Under the pieces are notes generated by a model. That model made no database searches and had not been told where the DNA came from. It saw nothing but the letters and a program-made list of their open reading frames with translations. Positions 9,442-17,154 of a stretch of DNA of 64,000 nucleotides are shown piece by piece (position 1 is the stretch's first letter; every line of letters begins with the position of its first letter). Where the stretch lies: assembly GCF_024600715.1 (NCBI RefSeq), contig NZ_CP102332.1, forward strand, positions 5,580,001 through 5,644,000. The letters are read 5' to 3'. The DNA comes from Streptomyces changanensis. Lineage in GTDB: Bacteria; Actinomycetota; Actinomycetes; Streptomycetales; Streptomycetaceae. A program made the position numbers and the translations under genes.

Positions 9442-10827
9442 ATGGCACCTTCGGCAGCCCAGCGCATCGTGATCGAGAACTGCGCGATCGCGACCGTCGA
9501 CGCCCAGGACACCGAGTACGCCTCGGGCCACGTCGTCATCGCGGACAACAGGATCGAGTCGATCGGCGCGGGACGGGCCCCCGAGGGCCTCGCGGACGTG
9601 GTCCGCCGGATCGACGGGACCGGCCACCTCGTCACACCGGGCCTGGTCAACACCCACCACCACTTCTACCAGTGGATCACCCGCGGCCTCGCCACCGACC
9701 ACAACCTCTTCGACTGGCTCGTCGCGCTCTACCCCACCTGGGCACGGATCGACGAGCAGATGGTCCGCGCGGCCGCCCAGGGCTCCCTGGCGATGATGGC
9801 CCGCGGCGGCGTCACCACCGCCATGGACCACCACTACGTCTTCCCCCGCGGCTCCGGCGACCTGTCCGGCGCGATCATCGGGGCCGCCGCCGACATGGGC
9901 GTGCGCTTCACCCTCGCCCGCGGCTCCATGGACCGCAGCGCCAAGGACGGCGGCCTGCCGCCGGACTTCGCGGTCGAGACCCTCGACGGCGCCCTCGCCG
10001 CGACCGAGGCGACCGTCCGCGCGCACCACGACGCCTCCTTCGACGCGATGACCCAGGTCGCCGTCGCCCCCTGCTCCCCCTTCTCCGTCTCCACCGAACT
10101 GCTCCGGCAGGGCGCGGAACTCGCCCGCCGGCTCGGCGTGCGCCTCCACACCCACGGTTCGGAGACCGTCGAGGAGGAGAAGTTCTGCCACGAGCTGTTC
10201 GGCATGGGCCCCACCGACTACTTCGAGTCGACCGGCTGGCTCGGCGAGGACGTGTGGATGGCCCACTGCGTCCACATGAACGACTCCGACATCGAGGCGT
10301 TCGCCCGGACGCGGACGGGCGTCGCACACTGCCCCTCCTCCAACGCCCGCCTCGCCGCCGGCATCGCCCGCGTCCCCGACATGCTGAAGGCCGGCGTACC
10401 CGTCGGCCTCGGCGTCGACGGCACCGCCTCCAACGAGTCCGGCGAACTCCACACCGAACTGCGCAACGCCCTCCTCGTCAACCGGCTCGGCGCCCACCGC
10501 GAAGCCGCCCTCACCGCGCGCCAGGCCCTGCGCCTCGGTACGTACGGGGGCGCCCAGGTCCTCGGGCGGGCCGACCAGATCGGCTCCCTGGAGGCCGGCA
10601 AGCTCGCCGACCTCGTGCTGTGGAAGCTGGACACGCTCGCCCACGCCTCCATCGCCGACCCGGTCACCGCGCTGGTCTTCGGCGCGGCCGCGCCGGTCAC
10701 CGCGTCGTTCGTCAACGGCCGGCAGATCGTCGAGGACAATCGCCTGCTGACCGCCGACGAGGACGCCATCGCGCGTTCCACCAGGGACGAGGCCCGGCGT
10801 CTCGCCCGTATCGCCGCCCAGGGCTGA
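9442..10827 (+). CDS. 8-Oxoguanine/guanine deaminase, amidohydrolase family
   Basis: A 461-residue amidohydrolase of the TrzN/AtzA-like branch. The metal site is visible as NTHHHFYQ (about residue 72), HTHGSET (about 235), AHCVHMND (about 272) and GVDGTASNE (about 325). These proteins in Streptomyces are usually called 8-oxoguanine deaminase, which makes urate directly; guanine deaminase or an s-triazine-type hydrolase are alternatives. Its place 167 bases behind uricase favours the urate-forming reaction. The ATG at 9442 has an AAGGA site. Three strong hairpins follow the stop. Confidence 0.85.
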   Translation: MAPSAAQRIVIENCAIATVDAQDTEYASGHVVIADNRIESIGAGRAPEGLADVVRRIDGTGHLVTPGLVNTHHHFYQWITRGLATDHNLFDWLVALYPTWARIDEQMVRAAAQGSLAMMARGGVTTAMDHHYVFPRGSGDLSGAIIGAAADMGVRFTLARGSMDRSAKDGGLPPDFAVETLDGALAATEATVRAHHDASFDAMTQVAVAPCSPFSVSTELLRQGAELARRLGVRLHTHGSETVEEEKFCHELFGMGPTDYFESTGWLGEDVWMAHCVHMNDSDIEAFARTRTGVAHCPSSNARLAAGIARVPDMLKAGVPVGLGVDGTASNESGELHTELRNALLVNRLGAHREAALTARQALRLGTYGGAQVLGRADQIGSLEAGKLADLVLWKLDTLAHASIADPVTALVFGAAAPVTASFVNGRQIVEDNRLLTADEDAIARSTRDEARRLARIAAQG

Positions 10828-10850
10828 GCCCCGGCGTCGATCCACGAAGT

Positions 10851-10954
10851 CCGGCCGGGGGGGACGGCCCCCGGCCGGTCACCGCGGACCCGAGCGGGGT
10901 CCGCGGGAGCCCGACCGGGGGGTGCCGTACCGCATCGGGTACGTCACCCCCCGG
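10851..10954. terminator. Three consecutive perfect or near-perfect hairpins
   Basis: Three stems lie in a row after the deaminase: 11 bp (10851-10861 with 10868-10878), 10 bp (10882-10891 with 10897-10906) and 17 bp with one mismatch (10915-10931 with 10938-10954). They probably terminate the uraD-uricase-deaminase transcript before the permease. A stack of three is more than most terminators need. Confidence 0.6.
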
Positions 10955-11275
10955 GACGGTCCCGGGCGCCCGCACGCGCACGCACCTCCGCGGCCACCCG
11001 GCCGACGAACCGCGGCCGTACCTCCGCACTCCGCACCGGCCCCACCCCCGCACCGCCGTGCACCACCACCTCCGCGCACCCCTGCCCGCGCACCTCGCGC
11101 CCCACACCCGGGCCCCGCGCCCCGCAACCCCTCGCCCCCTCAGCGGTGACCCCTCGCCTCCGCACACCCCCTCAGCCGCACCTCCGCACCCCCTCACCGA
11201 CCTCCCGCATCACCTCAGCACCTCCCTGAAACCCGTGTCACACCGCCGACGCGTTAACCGACCGGAGGAACCGCC
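10955..11275. other. Gene-free C-rich leader before the permease
   Basis: About 320 bases of C- and CA-rich sequence, with many short CCCC and CACC repeats and no reading frame with normal codon use on either strand. A minus-strand open frame here is Gly/Arg/Cys-rich and looks like composition only. The permease ribosome site (GGAGG at 11264-11268) closes the stretch. I see neither motif A nor motif B here. Confidence 0.5.
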
Positions 11276-12808
11276 GTGGCCGCCATGCCCAGGTCCCACA
11301 ACGATGCAGGCAACCAGACCCCCGCCCCCAGCCCCGACCCCCACGCGTCCGACTCCTTTCCCGACGCGTCGCTCACCCCCGACCCCCTCGACCCCGGCTC
11401 CGCCCCCGCGGGCGGCAGGCACCCGGTCGACGAGACGCTCCCGCCCCTGCGGATGGTCACCAGCGGCCTCCAGCACGTGGCCGCCATGTACGCGGGCGTC
11501 GTCGCCCCGCCCCTGATCGTCGGCGCGGCCGTCGGCCTCTCCGCCACCGAACTGACCTTTCTCACCGGCGCCAGCCTCTTCACCGCCGGCCTCGCCACCT
11601 TCCTCCAGACCCTCGGCGTCTGGAAGATCGGCGCCCGGCTGCCCTTCGTCAACGGCGTCACCTTCGCCGGCGTCGCCCCCATGCTCGCCATCGTCGACAC
11701 GACGGACGACAAGGCCGACGCGCTGCCCGTCATCTTCGGCGCGATCATCGTCGCCGGCCTGCTCGGCTTCGTCGCCGCCCCGTGGTTCAGCAAGCTCGTC
11801 CGCTTCTTCCCGCCGGTCGTCACCGGCTCGGTCATCACCCTGATCGGCGTCTCGCTGCTCCCCGTCGCCTTCGGCTGGGCGCAGGGTCCGAACCCCGCCG
11901 CCGACGACTACGGTTCCACCACCTACCTCGGCCTGGCGGCGGCGACCCTTCTGATCGTCCTCCTCATACGCCGGTTCACCCGCGGCTTCGTCAAGCAGGT
12001 GGCCGTCCTCATCGGTCTCGTCCTCGGCACCCTGCTCGCCATCCCGTTCGGCGTCACCGACTTCACCCCGGTGCTCGACGCCGACCTCGTCGGTTTCCCC
12101 ACCCCCTTCCACTTCGGTGCCCCGCAGTTCGCCGTCGCCGCGATCGTCTCCATGTGCGTGGTGATGCTCGTGTCCATGACGGAGTCCACCGCCGACATGC
12201 TGGCGCTCGGCGAGATCGTCGAGCGGCCGGCCGACGAGCGGACCATCGCCGCCGGACTGCGCGCCGACACACTCGGCTCGGCGATCAGCCCCCTGTTCAA
12301 CGGCTTCATGTGCAGCGCCTTCGCCCAGAACATCGGCCTCGTCGCGATGACGCGGATCCGCAGCCGCTTCGTCGTCGCGGCGGGCGGCGGCTTCCTCGTC
12401 CTCATGGGGCTGTGCCCCGTGGCGGCGTCCCTGATAGCCGTCGTACCGCGCCCCGTGCTCGGCGGCGCGGGCGTGGTCCTCTTCGGGTCGGTCGCCGCGA
12501 GCGGCATCCAGACCCTGGTCAGGGCGGGTCTGGAGAAGGACAACAACGTCCTCATCGTGGCCGTGTCGTTGGCCGTCGGCATCATCCCGATCACGGCCCC
12601 GGAGTTCTACCACGCGTTCCCGGAGACCGCGAAGATCATCCTGGACTCGGGGATCTCGACGGGCTGCGTCGCCGCCGTCCTGCTGAACCTCGTCTTCAAC
12701 CACCTCGGAGGCCCCGCCCGCCGTGACTCCGACGAGGTGACGGCCCCGATGGAGCCGGGCGACGACATCACCGAATCCCGCGTCACGAAACCGGCGCCGG
12801 CGCACTGA
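11276..12808 (+). CDS. NCS2-family nucleobase (urate/xanthine) permease
   Basis: A 510-residue inner-membrane symporter with about 14 hydrophobic segments (14-TM UraA/XanQ fold). The family signature QNIGLVAMTR lies near residue 350, GVTFAGVAPML in segment 3, and MTESTADMLALGE carries the conserved Glu of segment 8. The N-terminal 55 residues are a hydrophilic, Pro/Asp-rich tail. It likely brings in urate or xanthine with protons. GTG 11276 follows GGAGG by seven bases. The uricase and deaminase upstream support a purine rather than a uracil substrate, but the substrate cannot be read directly. Confidence 0.9.
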   Translation: MAAMPRSHNDAGNQTPAPSPDPHASDSFPDASLTPDPLDPGSAPAGGRHPVDETLPPLRMVTSGLQHVAAMYAGVVAPPLIVGAAVGLSATELTFLTGASLFTAGLATFLQTLGVWKIGARLPFVNGVTFAGVAPMLAIVDTTDDKADALPVIFGAIIVAGLLGFVAAPWFSKLVRFFPPVVTGSVITLIGVSLLPVAFGWAQGPNPAADDYGSTTYLGLAAATLLIVLLIRRFTRGFVKQVAVLIGLVLGTLLAIPFGVTDFTPVLDADLVGFPTPFHFGAPQFAVAAIVSMCVVMLVSMTESTADMLALGEIVERPADERTIAAGLRADTLGSAISPLFNGFMCSAFAQNIGLVAMTRIRSRFVVAAGGGFLVLMGLCPVAASLIAVVPRPVLGGAGVVLFGSVAASGIQTLVRAGLEKDNNVLIVAVSLAVGIIPITAPEFYHAFPETAKIILDSGISTGCVAAVLLNLVFNHLGGPARRDSDEVTAPMEPGDDITESRVTKPAPAH

Positions 12809-12818
12809 CCCCCGCCCC

Positions 12819-12891
12819 GGGGGCGGGTACCGGACCCCGGTACCCGCCCCCTTGCGGGTCCGGCCCCGCGCGTCCTTGTCGCGCGGGGCCG
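12819..12891. terminator. Double hairpin between convergent genes
   Basis: A perfect 15-bp stem with a three-base loop (12819-12833 with 12837-12851) is followed by a perfect 12-bp stem (12861-12872 with 12880-12891). They lie between the permease and the convergent exonuclease-like gene and can end both transcripts. Confidence 0.75.
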
Positions 12892-12956
12892 GGACCGTAC
12901 GTCCTACGGGGCGGAACCCGGACCTGCCGGTCCGGCCCCATCGGCCCGGGCCGGGC

Positions 12957-13555
12957 TCAGCCGGCGGGCGGTCTGCCCTCCCACGCCATGAGGTTGCTGA
13001 ACAGCTCCGCCTGCTCGATCGCGTCGTCCAGGGCGTGGTGGGTGTGCCGGCGGCTCGACAGCAGCTCACGCGGCATCGTCCGCTTGGCACGGCGCGCAGC
13101 GGCACGCGCGCCTTCGTCGCGTACAGCGTCTTCATGTCCAGGCACCCGGAGTGCCCGAACGGGCTGCCGCCGGTGAACCGGATCAGGTACCAGTACAGGA
13201 ACGTCCAGTCGTACGACGCCGGATACCCGCACATCACCGGCTGCGCACCGTCGCTCACCTGCCGCACCCAGGTGGTGAACTCCCGCATCGCGCCCCCCGG
13301 TTCGGCACCCTCGATTCGCAGGCGGTCACGGTCGAGGCCGCTGACGGCGAGCGCCTCCGGTACGAAGTCTTCCGCGACCGGCCGCAGTTCGCGGTAGAAG
13401 GTGGTCGCCTCGGGGTCCGCGGGCGTGTACCCGTCGGCGTCCTGCCGTCCGGCGACGGCGGCGCCGACGCTGAGCATGGAGTAGGGGCCGGGGATGGGGC
13501 CGTCGGCCTCGATGTCGACGGAGACGTACAGACTGGGGCGCGTGCGGTGGGCCAT
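12957..13555 (-). pseudogene. DEDDh-type 3'-5' exonuclease, frameshifted
   Basis: Starting at ATG 13555 the protein reads MAHRTRPSLYVSVDIEADGP, with the Exo I motif DIE, then YPASYDWTFLYWYLIRF and GCLDMKTLYATKARVPLRA. Near 13,085-13,100 the frame breaks. The family ending KRTMPRELLSSRRHTHHALDDAIEQAEL, with the Exo III motif HxxxxD, continues in another frame to the stop at 12957. A single-base loss (or two-base gain) explains this. Unless it is an assembly error, the product lacks its third catalytic motif. Neighbours give no functional hint. Confidence 0.75.
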
Positions 13556-13622
13556 GGACCCGGAGCATGCCAGGCCCGCCGGCGCCGATCCCACCGAATA
13601 TCCGACCGTGCCCCGGCGCGGT

Positions 13623-14208
13623 TCACGGTCGCCCACCCCGGCCCGAGCGGCGCGCGCACTCCTCGGCGAGCCACGGGTAGGCCGCCGCGATGGCCCCGTA
13701 CACCCGCTGCCGCAGCAGCCGCTCCGCCTCGGCCCTCCCCGTCGCGGCGAACAGCCCGTCGAGGAGCCGGTCGTACGACCGCAGCGCGTGGCGCAGATAC
13801 GCCACCTGCCAGCGCAGCAGGGCACCGGCGCCCTCGTCCGCCCCCGCGCCCCCGACGTGCCGCCGGTACCCCGCCGCCCGCCGCTCCAACTCGGCGCGAG
13901 GCAGCACCGGTACGTGGATCGGCTCCGCGCGCAACACCGCCAGGACCGCGCCGCGCCGCCGCAGCGCGGCGATCCGCATAGGCTTCCAGCCCCGGCGCCC
14001 CTCCGGCCCGCGCGCACACCGCGAACTCCCGCGTCCGCTCCACCGCCTCCACCCGGGCCAGCAGGTACAACCGCACCAGCGGCCCGGGCCCGCGCCGCGC
14101 CCGCCCCTGCACGTCCGGCTCCCCGAGCAGGTCCCGCACCATCCCGTCGGTCCACCCCCGCCCGCGCAGCCCCTCCAGCGACACATACGTGCAACGGTCC
14201 GTCACCAC
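13623..14208 (-). pseudogene. Conserved Streptomyces hypothetical protein, frameshifted
   Basis: From GTG 14208 the first frame gives VTDRCTYVSLEGLRGRGWT and later VRLYLLARVEAVERTREF, a pattern I associate with a conserved Streptomyces protein of unknown function. The C-terminal half, RIDVP-like LRAEPIHVPVLPRAELERRA through VYGAIAAAYPWLAEECARR, lies in another frame to the stop at 13623. The shift falls around 13,950-13,985 in a CGCCGC-rich tract. Together with the adjacent frameshifted exonuclease gene this suggests either local decay or a patch of lower sequence accuracy. Confidence 0.65.
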
Positions 14209-14487
14209 GACCCCCCGTCTCGTTACTCAACGTGACGGATACAGTGAACACCGCACCACTGACAACCGCCCGTGCCGGAGGTGGAGCCGGGCCGCCCGGC
14301 CGTCGGCGGCCCGAGCCGCGCGGGGTCGGGGGTGCGCCGGGCCGGGGGGCGCCGGGCCGGAGCCGCGCGGGACGGGGGCGGATTCGGGAACGGTCCCGCC
14401 CCCGGCGCCGGGTGGCGTCGGGGGCGGGGTGGGGCGGGGTCGGGCTGGGGGAGGGCGGGGGAGCGGGCCCGTCGGCTGCTGTGCGGG
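14209..14487. other. Intergenic stretch before aceB end, no gene seen
   Basis: The left 70 bases contain a possible minus-strand promoter for the frameshifted gene (TTGTCA, then a TATCC-containing region about 18 bases on). The rest is G-rich low-complexity sequence with repeated GGGCGCCGGGCC-type blocks that can form hairpins and probably end the aceB transcript. Confidence 0.4.
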
Positions 14488-16110
14488 TCAGTCGACGAGC
14501 TGTTCGTAGGCGGGGAGGGTGAGGAAGTCGGCGTAGTCGTCGTCCAGGGCGACCTTCAGCAGCAGGTCGTGGGCCTGCTGCCAGCGCCCGGAGGCGAACG
14601 CCTCCTCGCCGAGTTCGGCGCGGATCTCGGCCAGTTCGGCGGCGGCGACCTCGCGGGCCAGCTCCGGCGTGGCGCGGCGGCCGTCCTCGAAGACGACGCC
14701 GGCGTTGATCCACTGCCAGATCTGGGAGCGCGAGATCTCCGCCGTGGCCGCGTCCTCCATGAGGTTGAAGATGGCGACGGCGCCGAGGCCGCGCAGCCAC
14801 GCCTCGATGTAGCGGATGCCGACCTGGACGGCGTTGACGAGGCCGGCGTAGGTCGGCTTGGCGTCCAGGGCGTCGATGGCGAGGAGGTCGGCGGCCTTCA
14901 CGTCGACGTCCTCGCGCAGGCGGTCCTTCTGGTGGGGCCGGTCGCCGAGGACCGCGTCGAAGGAGGCCATCGCGATCGGGACGAGGTCGGGGTGGGCGAC
15001 CCACGAGCCGTCGAAACCGTCCCCGGCCTCGCGGTCCTTGTCGGCCTTGACCTTCTCGAAGGCGACCTTGTTGACCTCGGCGTCCTTGCGGGACGGGATG
15101 AACGCCGCCATCCCGCCGATCGCGTGCGCGCCGCGCTTGTGGCAGGTGCGGACGAGGAGTTCGGTGTACGCGCGCATGAACGGGGCCGTCATCGTCACCG
15201 CGTTGCGATCGGGGAGGACGAACCGGGCGCCGCCGTCGCGGAAGTTCTTGACGATCGAGAAGAGGTAGTCCCAGCGGCCGGCGTTCAGCCCGGAGGCGTG
15301 GTCGCGCAGCTCGTAGAGGATCTCCTCCATCTCGTACGCGGCCGTGATCGTCTCGATGAGGACGGTCGCGCGGATCGTGCCCCGGTCGACGCCGAGGTAG
15401 TCCTGCGCGAAGACGAACACGTCGTTCCAGAGGCGGGCCTCCAGGTGCGACTCCGTCTTCGGGAGGTAGAAGTACGGGCCCTTGCCGAGGTCCAGCAGCC
15501 GCAGGGCGTTGTGGAAGAAGTAGAGGCCGAAGTCGACGAGGGCGCCGGGCACGGGGCGGCCGTCGACGTGCAGGTGGCGCTCCTCCAGGTGCCAGCCGCG
15601 GGGCCGCATGACGACGGTCGCCAGCTCCTCTGCGGGGCGCAGCGCGTACGACTTGCCGGAGCGCGGATCGGTGAAGTCGATCCTCCGTTCGTACGCGTCG
15701 ATGAGGTTGAGCTGGCCGAGGACGACGTTCTCCCAGGTGGGGGCGGAGGCGTCCTCGAAGTCGGCGAGCCAGACCCGGGCGCCCGAGTTGAGCGCGTTGA
15801 TGGTCATCTTGCGATCGGTCGGACCGGTGATCTCCACGCGGCGGTCGTCGAGCGCGGCCGGTGCCGGGGCGACCTTCCAGCTGTCGTCCTCCCGGATGTG
15901 GGCCGTCTCCGGGAGGAAGTCGAGCGTGCTGGTGCGGGCGATCTCGGCGCGGCGCTCGGCGCGGCGGGCGAGGAGCTCGTCGCGCCGCGGTGTGAACCGC
16001 CGGTGCAGCTCCGCCACGAAGGCCAGGGCGGCGTCGGTGAGGACCTCCTCCTGCCGGGGCAGGGGCTCGGCTTCGACGATGGCCAGCGGAGACGGCGCTG
16101 GTGCGGACAT
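14488..16110 (-). CDS. aceB: Malate synthase A
   Basis: A 540-residue cytosolic enzyme that condenses glyoxylate with acetyl-CoA to malate, the second exit for glyoxylate from allantoin. Signature blocks include [37 protein letters not shown] (catalytic region near residue 115), [41 protein letters not shown], and [24 protein letters not shown] with [15 protein letters not shown] holding the catalytic Asp. The length fits the A-type enzyme. The ATG at 16110 has an AGGAAG site. The promoter 150 bases upstream carries both operator motifs of the ureide regulon. No isocitrate lyase is adjacent, so the role here is ureide rather than acetate metabolism. Confidence 0.96.
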   Translation of the reverse strand: MSAPAPSPLAIVEAEPLPRQEEVLTDAALAFVAELHRRFTPRRDELLARRAERRAEIARTSTLDFLPETAHIREDDSWKVAPAPAALDDRRVEITGPTDRKMTINALNSGARVWLADFEDASAPTWENVVLGQLNLIDAYERRIDFTDPRSGKSYALRPAEELATVVMRPRGWHLEERHLHVDGRPVPGALVDFGLYFFHNALRLLDLGKGPYFYLPKTESHLEARLWNDVFVFAQDYLGVDRGTIRATVLIETITAAYEMEEILYELRDHASGLNAGRWDYLFSIVKNFRDGGARFVLPDRNAVTMTAPFMRAYTELLVRTCHKRGAHAIGGMAAFIPSRKDAEVNKVAFEKVKADKDREAGDGFDGSWVAHPDLVPIAMASFDAVLGDRPHQKDRLREDVDVKAADLLAIDALDAKPTYAGLVNAVQVGIRYIEAWLRGLGAVAIFNLMEDAATAEISRSQIWQWINAGVVFEDGRRATPELAREVAAAELAEIRAELGEEAFASGRWQQAHDLLLKVALDDDYADFLTLPAYEQLVD

Positions 16111-16238
16111 GAGCTGTCACTTCCTTCAGCGGGCTTGCGAGGGCGGCGGTGCCGGCGGCCGCCGGGCCCATACGCGGGTGGCACGGAGTGCCCCATGAGC
16201 CGCGGTGCGGTCGCGGGCGCCTGTGGACGGACAGGTGC

Positions 16239-16291
16239 TTCTGATCAGTGGATAGTAGTTTCCTCATAGTGGAAGTTCAATGGTTTGTTGA
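16239..16291 (-). promoter_or_regulatory. aceB promoter with both operator motifs
   Basis: On the minus strand TTGAAC (16280-16275) and TACTAT (16257-16252) stand 17 bases apart. Motif A copy TTCCTCATAGTGGAA (16260-16274) fills the spacer, and a weaker copy (16239-16253) 21 bp on covers the -10. Motif B, TCAATG-GTT-TGTTGA (16277-16291), covers the -35. This is the clearest case of both motifs at one promoter. The bases from 16292 to 16385 hold only a small hairpin (16344-16359) that probably ends the next gene. Confidence 0.65.
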
Positions 16292-16385
16292 TGTCGAGAT
16301 TCTTTGGCTCGACACAACGTGGCGCTCGGTGCCTCGGCGCGCACGGCGTGTTCACGCCGGCCCCTGCCGGGGCGCGCCCTCACCC

Positions 16386-17021
16386 CTACCCCTCCAGCCG
16401 CGCCAGATCCGCCTCCGTGTCGATGTCGTACGGGTCGGCCACGTCCTCGCACGGGACGAGGACGACCTCCGCCTCGTGCGCCCGCAGGTAGGCGCGGGCG
16501 CCCCGGTCGCCCTCCGCGCTCCGCGCCACCCCCGCCCACCGGTCGGCGCCCAGCAGCACCGGGTGCCCCCGCCTCCCGCCGTACGACGCCGAGGCCAGCG
16601 ACCCGGGCCCGCGGTACGCGCCCACCACCCGCGCCATCGCCTCCGCGCCGATCCCCGGCTGGTCGACCAGCGCGACCAGCGCCGCGTCCGCCCCGCCGCC
16701 CGCCAGGGAGGCGAGCCCGACCCGCAGCGACGAGCCCATGCCCTCCTCCCAGTCGGGGTTGCCGACCAGCACGCACCCCTCCAGCGCCGCCCGCTCCCGC
16801 ACGGCCCGCTCCGCGGCGCCCAGCACCACGTGCACCACCCCGCAGCCGGCCGCCCGCAGCGCGGCCACCGCGTGCTCCACCAGCGGCCGCCCCCGGTGCT
16901 CCAGCAGCGCCTTCGGGCGCCCCCCGAGCCGCCGCCCGCCGCCCGCCGCGAGCAGCAGACCGGCGGTCAGGGGAGGTGCGGCCGGACCCGGCCCGGGAAC
17001 GATCGTCGTCATGCCGTCCAT
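16386..17021 (-). CDS. MobA-like nucleotidyltransferase
   Basis: A protein of about 211 residues with the NTP-transferase signature LLLAAGGGRRLGGRPKALLEH near the N-terminus, VGNPDWEEGMGSSLRVGL, the metal-binding ALVDQPG and GHPVLLG. This is the pattern of MobA/MocA molybdenum-cofactor transferases that mature xanthine dehydrogenase-type enzymes. Its position next to aceB would suit xanthine dehydrogenase maturation, but no such enzyme is in the window. Two starts are possible (ATG 17021 or 17012), with no clear ribosome site for either. An inverted pair ACCGCACC/GGTGCGGT (17033-17040, 17078-17085) lies in the shared region with the divergent kinase. Confidence 0.75.
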   Translation of the reverse strand: MDGMTTIVPGPGPAAPPLTAGLLLAAGGGRRLGGRPKALLEHRGRPLVEHAVAALRAAGCGVVHVVLGAAERAVRERAALEGCVLVGNPDWEEGMGSSLRVGLASLAGGGADAALVALVDQPGIGAEAMARVVGAYRGPGSLASASYGGRRGHPVLLGADRWAGVARSAEGDRGARAYLRAHEAEVVLVPCEDVADPYDIDTEADLARLEG

Positions 17022-17154
17022 GAGGAAGGAATACCGCACCTGCCGACGCGTGGAGCCCAGGCGCCACGCTTGGATAGGGTGCGGTTCCGGCACACGAGTG
17101 CCGCCGACGTACGCACACGGCGCGCGTGAAGTCCTTTTCAGGAGACATGGATTG

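Noticed and set aside
10712..11197. Minus-strand gene between deaminase and permease
   Set aside because: Gly/Arg/Cys-rich product without a ribosome site, overlapping the hairpin stack and the end of the deaminase gene.
11210..16267. Very long minus-strand open frame of about 1,685 codons
   Set aside because: It overlaps the permease, malate synthase and others in antisense or shifted frame. Composition is Arg/Gly/Asp-rich without domains, as expected from high-GC third positions.
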